A DNA stretch of 19,845 nucleotides, from NCBI GenBank assembly GCA_964578175.1, contig CAZOBH010000020.1, positions 1-19,845 of the forward strand, read 5' to 3'. The DNA is from RUG11788 sp964578175. Its GTDB lineage: Bacteria > Bacillota_I > Bacilli_A > RF39 > UBA660. Made by a program: the position numbers and the translations under genes. Positions 15,019-19,845 of this stretch are shown here, piece after piece (the first letter of the stretch is position 1; every line of letters starts with the position of its first letter). The notes beneath the pieces were generated by a model. It searched no databases. It was not told the origin of the DNA and saw only the letters and a list, made by a program, of their open reading frames with translations.

Positions 15019-15858
15019 ATGAGTTTTGGAGATAGAAGAGATGCATATCGTGTTAGAGACGTACATGGAATGCAATATATAATGAATGATTTTATGCCTA
15101 GTAGAAATGACGCAGTAGTATATATGAATAGTGATATAGATGTTACTAATTTCGTTAAATACATTGATGATTTAAAAAAGGATAATCCTGATGTAACATA
15201 TTTTCATGGTATGATGTCAGTACTTGCACATACCGTTTATTCACGTCCTTATTTAAATAGATTTATAGCTAATAAAAAAGTGTGGGAACATAAGACGGTA
15301 TCTTTTGGAGCTACTATTAAAGTTGAATTTAATGATTCATCAGAAGAAAGTCTTATGGTAATGGATATGGATCCTAAATGGAATATTTTAGATATATCTA
15401 AAAGTATTTCTAAAAAGGTTAAAAAAATAAGAAATAAAGAACATCAAGATATAGATGGAACAGTAGAATTTGTTGGACATTTACCTAATTTAATTAGAGT
15501 ACCAATTGTTAAGTTTTTAATGTGGTTAGATAAACATGGATGGTTACCTAGATCATTAATGGAAAATAACTTATATTACTCAACTGCAATAGTATCAGAT
15601 ATAGGTGTATTTAAAACAGATGCAATTTATCACCATTTATGTGATTTTGGTACTAATTCAATAGTAGTTACTTTTGGAGAAATAAAAAAAGTTGATAATA
15701 AATATTATATGAATTTTGGCGCAGCGTTAGATGAAAGAATAGCTGATGGATTCTATTTTTGTAAAGCACTTAAATTAATCGAGTATTTATTTGATAAACC
15801 AGAATTCTTAATGAAACCAGTTGGTGAAAAAGTATCAATTCCTAAAGAAGAAAGATAG
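15019..15858 (+). CDS. Stand-alone E2/CAT-like acyltransferase domain lacking the catalytic His, 279 aa
   Basis: The C-terminal half matches the catalytic domain of 2-oxoacid dehydrogenase E2 acyltransferases and chloramphenicol acetyltransferase: the strand YSTAIVSDIGVF (187-198), SIVVTFGEIKKV (214-225), and DERIADGFYFCKALKLIEYL (238-257), which aligns with the E2 signature D-H-R-x-x-D-G followed by a helix. In E2 and CAT the His is the general base; here it is Glu239, while Arg240, Asp243 and Gly244 remain. The N-terminal part (YFHGMMSVLAHTVYSRPYLN, 61-80) matches the first CAT-fold helix and strand. No lipoyl or E3-binding domain is attached and no E1/E3 genes are nearby, so it is not part of a dehydrogenase complex. 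I recall similar stand-alone proteins, often labelled E2, in Clostridia. It may be a changed-chemistry acyltransferase or an inactive binding protein. Confidence 0.75.
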   Translation: MSFGDRRDAYRVRDVHGMQYIMNDFMPSRNDAVVYMNSDIDVTNFVKYIDDLKKDNPDVTYFHGMMSVLAHTVYSRPYLNRFIANKKVWEHKTVSFGATIKVEFNDSSEESLMVMDMDPKWNILDISKSISKKVKKIRNKEHQDIDGTVEFVGHLPNLIRVPIVKFLMWLDKHGWLPRSLMENNLYYSTAIVSDIGVFKTDAIYHHLCDFGTNSIVVTFGEIKKVDNKYYMNFGAALDERIADGFYFCKALKLIEYLFDKPEFLMKPVGEKVSIPKEER

Positions 15859-15875
15859 TAAACTATCTTTTTTTT
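15851..15875 (+). terminator. Rho-independent terminator after the E2-like gene
   Basis: Perfect 8-bp stem AAAGATAG/CTATCTTT (15851-15858, 15863-15870), loop TAAA, T-run to 15875. The stop codon TAG forms the top of the left arm. Confidence 0.8.
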
Positions 15876-15886
15876 ATTATTTATTT

Positions 15887-15892
15887 TATAAT
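15887..15892 (+). promoter_or_regulatory. -10 box (TATAAT) for the DUF362 gene
   Basis: TATAAT without the TG extension and with no clear -35, 19 bases before the ATG. SD AGGAGAT (15899-15905) follows with 6-base spacing. Confidence 0.45.
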
Positions 15893-15911
15893 ATTATTAG
15901 GAGATATAATT

Positions 15912-16799
15912 ATGACAAGTAAAGTATATTATACAAAGAAAATTACTGCAGATAGCTTAATAAAAATTTATGAAGCACTAGGAGTAGAACTTACTGGTAA
16001 AGTAGGAGTTAAAGTATCAACAGGGGAAAAAGGATCTAAAGGATATTTAAAAGCGGATTTAATAGCTCCATTAGTTAAAAAATTAAATGGTACTATTATA
16101 GAATGTAATACTGCATATGATGGAGATAGAAATACTAAAGAAGATCATTTAAAAGTAGCTGAAGAACATGGATTTACTAGTTTTGCAGAAGTAGATATTA
16201 TGGATGGTGAAGGAGAATTTAAAATACCAGTAAAGAATGGGAAACATTTAAAATACGATTTAATAGGAGAAAATTTTAAAAATTATGATTCTATTTTAAA
16301 TCTTGCTCATGGTAAAGGACACGCTATGGGAGGATTTTGTGCTAATCTTAAAAATCAATCAATTGGAATAGCATCTCGTAATGGAAAAGCATATATTCAT
16401 AGTTGTGGTAAAACAGAAAGTCCTGAATTATGTTGGGCTACTCCTTTTAAACAAGAATCATTTATTGAATCTATGGCAGAAGCTGCAAAAGCAGTTAGTG
16501 ATTATTTAGAAGAAAATAATAAACCAATTGTTTATATAACAGTAGCTAATGCTATCTCTCTAGATTGTGATTGTGATGCTCATCAAGGTGATCCAGTAAT
16601 AGCTGATATTGGAATATTTGGAAGTTTAGATCCAGTAGCAAATGATCAAGCATTTATTGATGCAATATGGAATACACATGAAGAAGGGACTAAAGATATA
16701 CAAGAAAGAATTGACTCTAGAAAAGGTAGACATATTACAGAATATGCTGAAGGATTAGGTCTTGGAAGTACAGAATATGAACTTATAAATATAGATTAA
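15912..16799 (+). CDS. DUF362 domain protein without ferredoxin domain, 295 aa
   Basis: The whole length corresponds to a DUF362 domain: VGVKVSTGEKGSKGYLKADL (31-50), GTIIECNTAYDGDRNTKEDH (75-94), the ILNLAHGKGHAMGGFCANLK core (133-152), a cysteine pair in CGKTESPELC, and the closing DCDCDAHQGDPVIADIGIFG followed by SLDPVANDQAFIDAI. Many DUF362 proteins carry two extra CX2CX2CX3C [4Fe-4S] ferredoxin motifs and are annotated as Fe-S cluster proteins; here none is present, though conserved cysteines (including C-x-C in DCDCD) could still bind metal. The biochemical role of DUF362 is not established to my knowledge. It is a single-gene unit with its own SD and terminator, soluble and cytoplasmic. 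Family call is confident. Confidence 0.85.
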   Translation: MTSKVYYTKKITADSLIKIYEALGVELTGKVGVKVSTGEKGSKGYLKADLIAPLVKKLNGTIIECNTAYDGDRNTKEDHLKVAEEHGFTSFAEVDIMDGEGEFKIPVKNGKHLKYDLIGENFKNYDSILNLAHGKGHAMGGFCANLKNQSIGIASRNGKAYIHSCGKTESPELCWATPFKQESFIESMAEAAKAVSDYLEENNKPIVYITVANAISLDCDCDAHQGDPVIADIGIFGSLDPVANDQAFIDAIWNTHEEGTKDIQERIDSRKGRHITEYAEGLGLGSTEYELINID

Positions 16800-16801
16800 T
16801 T

Positions 16802-16825
16802 AGTCTAGTTTTAACTAGACTTTTT
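16802..16825 (+). terminator. Rho-independent terminator after the DUF362 gene
   Basis: AGTCTAGTT/AACTAGACT (16802-16810, 16813-16821) forms a strong stem with a tight loop, followed by a short T-run to 16825. Confidence 0.75.
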
Positions 16826-16855
16826 ATATTGAAAATGATTAAATTAAATTATGAT
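16825..16855 (+). promoter_or_regulatory. Probable promoter region for the GH13 gene
   Basis: Two alternatives are visible: TATATT (16825-16830) right at the terminator T-run, or TTGAAA (16829-16834) with a 15-base spacer to TATGAT (16850-16855). Either one places the true start downstream at 16871. Confidence 0.35.
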
Positions 16856-16870
16856 AGAGAGGTTTTTAAT

Positions 16871-17878
16871 TTGAGAATATTACATTTGATGGGGTGGTAT
16901 TTGAATGATATTAGTGATGAGGTATTAGATGAAGTAAGTCATCAAGGATTTGATGCAATTCAAATTAGCCCATTACAGCCTACTAAAGATGATTCGAGTC
17001 TAGAATGGTGGATGGATTATCAACCTATCGCTTTCAGAATTGGTAATAGACATGGAAGTAAAGAAGATTTAAAAAATCTCTGCGAAAGAAGTCATTATCA
17101 TGGGATAAGTGTTTATGGAGATTTAGTATGTAATCATACTGCTAATGCAATTGATGAGGGTATGAATTTAAGTCCTAGTGAAAGTAGAAGGTTATCTATG
17201 TTACCAAGTGATAAAGTAGATATTATTCTAAGAGAGAATCCATATTTTTGGAAAGAAAGAATACCTATAGATTGGGATCACGAAAATAGGTATGCAACAA
17301 CTCATTATTGTATGGGACTTCCTGGACTTAATTTAGCTAATTATGATTTACAAGAAATTGTTTTTAATTTAATCGATGAATATAGAGAATGTGGATTAGA
17401 CGGACTTAGATTTGATGCTGCTAAAAGTATAGCTTTACCTGGAGAAGCAAACTATTACGGATGGCGTGATAAAAATGGTAATTTAGAAGATGATTGTAAG
17501 TTTTGGTCTAATTTAGCAGAAAGATATGGAAATACTGATTTTGTCATGTATGGAGAAATATTATTTCCAAAAACTGATTATTTATTTCCTGAATATCAAA
17601 AATATATTTATACTTTATCAGATACACCTTCAGGAGATTTAGATAAATGTATAATATTTGCAGAAAGTCATGATAGCTGGTTAGGTATGGGATATACCAA
17701 ATGGCAAGATAGACAAAGAATAATGGAAGAATATGAAAGAAGAGCACATATTTATAAGAATACTTTATTTTATCCTAGAATTTATCCTGGCAAGTGGGAA
17801 ACAGATGATATGTGGAAAAGTGATGAAGTAAGAAGAGCAAATGGAAAGAAAGTAAAGACTTATAGTATACACTATTAA
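16871..17878 (+). CDS. Intracellular alpha-amylase-family (GH13) glycoside hydrolase, 335 aa
   Basis: The four GH13 regions are in order (numbering from TTG 16871): I, VYGDLVCNHTAN (81-92); II, CGLDGLRFDAAKSI (174-187) with nucleophile D182; III, VMYGEIL (225-231) with acid/base E229; IV, FAESHDSW (263-270) with transition-state stabiliser D268. It therefore should be a catalytically complete retaining alpha-glucan-active enzyme; exact specificity cannot be read. No signal peptide, so cytoplasmic. At 335 residues it is shorter than usual (about 400-550): domain B is small and the C-terminal beta-domain is absent or reduced to about 60 residues. The start chosen is TTG 16871, with GAGAGG (16857-16862) upstream, and the domain begins right there (RILHLMGWYLND). 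An in-frame TTG at 16829 overlaps promoter sequence and an ATG at 16835 lacks an SD. No sugar transporter or regulator is adjacent. Confidence 0.85.
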   Translation: MRILHLMGWYLNDISDEVLDEVSHQGFDAIQISPLQPTKDDSSLEWWMDYQPIAFRIGNRHGSKEDLKNLCERSHYHGISVYGDLVCNHTANAIDEGMNLSPSESRRLSMLPSDKVDIILRENPYFWKERIPIDWDHENRYATTHYCMGLPGLNLANYDLQEIVFNLIDEYRECGLDGLRFDAAKSIALPGEANYYGWRDKNGNLEDDCKFWSNLAERYGNTDFVMYGEILFPKTDYLFPEYQKYIYTLSDTPSGDLDKCIIFAESHDSWLGMGYTKWQDRQRIMEEYERRAHIYKNTLFYPRIYPGKWETDDMWKSDEVRRANGKKVKTYSIHY

Positions 17879-17884
17879 GTCTTT
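17854..17884 (+). terminator. Hairpin terminator overlapping the end of the GH13 gene
   Basis: Stem AAAGACTTA/TAAGTCTTT (17854-17862, 17876-17884) with an inner TAGT/ACTA pairing. It starts within the coding sequence, includes the stop TAA in its right arm, and its T-run is short, so it may be weaker than the others. Confidence 0.6.
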
Positions 17885-17888
17885 TAAT

Positions 17889-17917
17889 TTGATATTTTCA
17901 CTAAAATATGATATAAT
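17889..17917 (+). promoter_or_regulatory. Best promoter of the window: TTGATA-N17-TATAAT with extended -10
   Basis: -35 TTGATA (17889-17894), a 17-base spacer, and TGA-TATAAT (17909-17917). Expected initiation near 17924 leaves a leader of about 19 bases with GGGGG (17932-17936). Confidence 0.75.
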
Positions 17918-17942
17918 ATGTCCCAACAAATGGGGGTTGGTT

Positions 17943-18977
17943 ATGAAATTAAACGATGCTTTAATAGAACATTATAGAACAGCAAAGATACCTTTATACG
18001 AATTAAAGAAACTTGTTAACTTAGATCCGGAATATCTAAAAGAAAAATCAACTTGGTATGATATTAATGGCAACTTACATTATTTTAAGAAACGTGATGA
18101 TTTAAGATTATTTACAGAGTTATTCTTTACTGAGTTTGCAAGAGAAATAGTAGGCCTTAATTCAGTTGAATATGAAGTAGCTCATGTAAGAACGATAGAT
18201 CCAGTAGTATCTAAGAAAGAAGAAGAACATGGGATAGGTTTATTATCTTTAAACTTTCAAACTCAAGATAATGATTATTATTTAGTTAGAGAATTAATGG
18301 ATTCATCTATTTCTACTTTAAGAGCTTATGGAGATTACTCGTTAGTAACTCTTTTAACATTTTTTAAAAGTACTGTTGCAGAAGAAGAGTATAAAAATAT
18401 AGAAGATTTCTTAGTTAAATTATTTATAGCTGATGGATTTACTATGCAACTTGATAGAAACTATAATAATATTGGATTTCAAATACCTAAAATAGATGGA
18501 GTAACATATAAACAAAGACTTAATCCTGAGATGCTAGAAAGATTGAAGAAAGCTGATGGAAATGTAGTTTTAGAAGATAGTACCCTTAAAATAAGACATA
18601 TGGTACCTAGTAAAGTTTATGATAGTGAAAGAATTCTTGGAATTGATCATAACTTTGTATTTTTATATAAACCAGGTGATGTATGGACACCACTGTTCCC
18701 ATATAATAAAGATTTATTATTTACTTCTCAAGAACAAGCAAAAGAAACAAGTGAAGCATATGATGGATTAGATCCTAACTTAGTAGAATTATTTATAGAC
18801 TTTCCAACTTATAGACCATTACTTGAAAGACTTGCCTACGATGATGAATATAAAAAGATACTAGAAAGATATATAGGTTCTGCAAAACCAATACAATTAA
18901 GTGATCAAGAAAGAGAAAATGTAAGTTTGGTTATGGAAAGTAGAAGAAAAGAGTTTCAAAAAGTACTTAGTTTATAA
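17943..18977 (+). CDS. HipA-like kinase-fold protein, orphan, 344 aa
   Basis: Pattern features suggest the HipA C-terminal kinase fold: a strand with Lys (HYFKKR, 46-51), a long helix with conserved Glu (LRLFTELFFTEFAREIVG, 54-71), LVKLFIADGFTMQLDRNYNN followed by IGFQI (157-181), in which D171 and N176 occupy the D-x4-N catalytic-loop positions (usually D-R-H-x-x-N, here His is Asn173), and KVYDSERILG (224-233), placed like the metal-binding Asp and P-x-y-D-N segment (D227). HipA proteins phosphorylate a protein or tRNA-synthetase target. No hipB-like antitoxin adjoins, so this is not a classic toxin-antitoxin pair. The start is ATG 17943 with GGGGG upstream; an in-frame TTG at 17889 is the -35 box, not a start. 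I recall related uncharacterised proteins in Bacillota with intact DRH. Activity is uncertain. Confidence 0.7.
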   Translation: MKLNDALIEHYRTAKIPLYELKKLVNLDPEYLKEKSTWYDINGNLHYFKKRDDLRLFTELFFTEFAREIVGLNSVEYEVAHVRTIDPVVSKKEEEHGIGLLSLNFQTQDNDYYLVRELMDSSISTLRAYGDYSLVTLLTFFKSTVAEEEYKNIEDFLVKLFIADGFTMQLDRNYNNIGFQIPKIDGVTYKQRLNPEMLERLKKADGNVVLEDSTLKIRHMVPSKVYDSERILGIDHNFVFLYKPGDVWTPLFPYNKDLLFTSQEQAKETSEAYDGLDPNLVELFIDFPTYRPLLERLAYDDEYKKILERYIGSAKPIQLSDQERENVSLVMESRRKEFQKVLSL

Positions 18978-19004
18978 AAGAGATTTAATTAATCTCTTTT
19001 TTTT
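18976..19004 (+). terminator. Rho-independent terminator after the HipA-like gene
   Basis: Perfect 10-bp stem AAAAGAGATT/AATCTCTTTT (18976-18985, 18991-19000), 5-base loop, T-run to 19004. It overlaps the TAA stop. Confidence 0.85.
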
Positions 19005-19012
19005 GATACAAT
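19004..19012 (+). promoter_or_regulatory. Extended -10 (TGATACAAT) for the last gene
   Basis: TGA-TACAAT shares its first T with the preceding terminator tail. SD-like GTGGTGA (19024-19030) stands 4 bases before ATG 19035. Confidence 0.5.
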
Positions 19013-19034
19013 TAATTAGAATAGTGGTGATTAT

Positions 19035-19730
19035 ATGGAATGGGATAAAAAAAATATAGGTTTTGCTATTTTTATCTTTTTAATAGGACTTACTTTTTTA
19101 CTTACTTTATATTCTATATATGAAAAAAGGGATAAAATACCTAAAGTAGAAGAAAAAAAGGAAGAAGAGGAAATAGATTATACTACTGATAAAGACGTAT
19201 TACATTTATTTAATTTATTTTCTAAATTAGATTCTAGTCGTGATGCTGTATTATTAGATAAATCTAAAACATTAAATTATGATAGTAAAATATATCTAGC
19301 ATATAATGATTTAGAAAACTATAAAAAAATACCTATTTCTTGTAATGATATAGAAGTAGAAATACCTAATAATTTTACTTGTGTTAATAAAACATACTAT
19401 GTTGATAAAACAACTCTTTGGGAAAAATATATAGAGTTATTTGATTATTCAGAGGAACTTCCAAATCAAAGCTATTGGAATCTTGTATATGACGATGTTA
19501 ATTCAAGATTTATCTATTTTGAAATAACAAATGGTTCATATGATGTACAAAGACCAAAGGCAAAATTAAAAGAAGCTAAAAAAGAAAATAAAAAGTTATA
19601 TATTAAATATTATTTAGATTATTCTAATACTTTTACTAGTAATCACTATAATGAAGAAATAACATTAACTTTTGAAAAAAATATAGAAAATAATTATATA
19701 TTTAAGAGTAGAGAGATAAGTATAAAATAA
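19035..19730 (+). CDS. Membrane-anchored extracytoplasmic protein, 231 aa, unknown
   Basis: An N-terminal membrane helix (about 9-28, GFAIFIFLIGLTFLLTLYSI) with a short MEWDKKN start is followed by a highly charged linker (KVEEKKEEEEIDY, 37-49) and a ~180-residue outside domain. The domain contains only two cysteines, C103 and C116 (SCNDIEVEI...NFTCVN), spaced for a disulfide around a beta-hairpin, and ends with alternating strands (KKLYIKYYLDYSNTF, EEITLTFEKNIE). No lipobox is present, so it is an uncleaved anchor or signal peptide. No family recognised and no catalytic motif seen. Its own promoter and the lack of a following gene within the window indicate a single-gene unit. Confidence 0.8.
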   Translation: MEWDKKNIGFAIFIFLIGLTFLLTLYSIYEKRDKIPKVEEKKEEEEIDYTTDKDVLHLFNLFSKLDSSRDAVLLDKSKTLNYDSKIYLAYNDLENYKKIPISCNDIEVEIPNNFTCVNKTYYVDKTTLWEKYIELFDYSEELPNQSYWNLVYDDVNSRFIYFEITNGSYDVQRPKAKLKEAKKENKKLYIKYYLDYSNTFTSNHYNEEITLTFEKNIENNYIFKSREISIK

Positions 19731-19736
19731 AATGTG

Positions 19737-19752
19737 AAAAATATTTATTTTT
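19737..19752 (+). terminator. Possible weak AU-only terminator
   Basis: AAAAATA/TATTTTT with a two-base loop. No G-C pair in the stem, so stability is low; offered only because a terminator is expected here. Confidence 0.25.
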
Positions 19753-19754
19753 GC

Positions 19755-19782
19755 TTGACAAAAAAAAGGTTTTCGATTAGTA
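19755..19782 (+). promoter_or_regulatory. Candidate promoter: consensus -35 TTGACA, 16-base spacer, TAGTAT
   Basis: TTGACA (19755-19760) is the only perfect -35 hexamer I noticed in the window. The best-spaced -10 is TAGTAT (19777-19782, 4 of 6). It points right, toward the structured element at the edge. Confidence 0.45.
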
Positions 19783-19845
19783 TAGGTATCACCAATTCGA
19801 AATGGCGAATTGGTCGCTAGTATCACACTAGCCAACCCCTTTTTA
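19762..19845. other. G+C-richer structured element (two hairpins), possible RNA gene or leader, cut by window edge
   Basis: Hairpin 1 has the 9-bp perfect stem ACCAATTCG/CGAATTGGT (19790-19798, 19806-19814). Hairpin 2 has GCTAGT/ACTAGC (19816-19821, 19827-19832). The heptamer GTATCAC occurs beside each, about 35 bases apart. AAAAAGG (19762-19768) can pair with CCTTTTT (19838-19844), enclosing both hairpins; read on the minus strand, that pairing would end in a U-run like a terminator (CCTTTTTTT). The region is richer in G and C than other spacers here and has no ORF. A plus-strand RNA from the TTGACA promoter would not include the closing left arm, so strand is unresolved. No match to tRNA, 5S, SRP RNA or tmRNA signatures was seen. 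Confidence 0.35.

Noticed and set aside
17544..17747. 67-residue minus-strand reading frame
   Set aside because: Antisense shadow inside the GH13 gene covering two of its conserved regions.
17943..18977. HipAB toxin-antitoxin operon
   Set aside because: No helix-turn-helix hipB gene on either side; upstream is a GH13 gene with its own terminator and downstream a membrane-anchored protein.
1..19730. Mycoplasma-type genetic code (TGA = Trp)
   Set aside because: All Trp codons in the genes are TGG, no gene is broken by in-frame TGA, and lengths match families under the standard bacterial code.
19785..19820. tRNA T-arm (TTCGAAA with flanking CCA/TGG)
   Set aside because: The 9-bp hairpin ACCAATTCG/CGAATTGGT is far stronger, and no acceptor, D or anticodon arms can be laid out around it.
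19785..19826. CRISPR repeat or attachment site from the doubled GTATCAC heptamer
   Set aside because: Only two copies of seven bases, no spacer regularity and no integrase or cas gene nearby.

Overview
This is a gene-dense, very AT-rich bacterial chromosome segment. It looks like a low-G+C Bacillota (Firmicutes) chromosome, plausibly an uncultured gut Bacilli lineage such as RF39 or Erysipelotrichales relatives; that placement is inference. The support is near-exclusive AGA for Arg, strong Shine-Dalgarno (SD) sites, U-tailed hairpin terminators, a lipoprotein and single-pass envelope proteins of monoderm type, and YqeK. Trp is always TGG and no TGA interrupts a gene, so the code is standard table 11, not the Mycoplasma code. 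No IS element, prophage, CRISPR array, tRNA or rRNA was seen.

Layout, left to right. 1-159: tail of a GNAT acetyltransferase. 226-3215: translationally coupled pair, an unknown 230-aa protein and a 766-aa HD-domain protein. 3231-3821 (-): two-helix membrane protein. 3896-4693: slipin/SPFH protein. 4717-5679 (-): beta-propeller-like lipoprotein. 5786-7036: unknown 416-aa protein. 7101-10592: two-gene operon, an 890-aa helical protein with a duplicated 90-residue unit plus a two-helix membrane protein. 10678-12336: large single-pass surface protein. 12404-13991: yqeK and a membrane acyltransferase. 14070-18977: five separately promoted genes (radical SAM enzyme, E2-like acyltransferase lacking its catalytic His, DUF362 protein, GH13 glycosidase, HipA-like kinase). 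19035-19730: small anchored extracytoplasmic protein. 19755-19845: promoter-like sequence and two strong hairpins running to the window edge, possibly a structured RNA.

Most genes are separate transcription units. Intergenic spaces are tiny and stereotyped: a short hairpin plus T-run, then within a few bases an extended -10 (TGnTATAAT), then a short leader with the SD. Convergent pairs share one bidirectional hairpin; divergent pairs have nearly back-to-back promoters. No gap between genes exceeds 300 bases. I see no single obvious defence or biosynthetic system. The best candidates for undescribed biology are the HD pair (226-3215), the duplicated-repeat protein with its membrane partner (7101-10592), the His-less E2-like protein (15019-15858) and the right-edge structured element.
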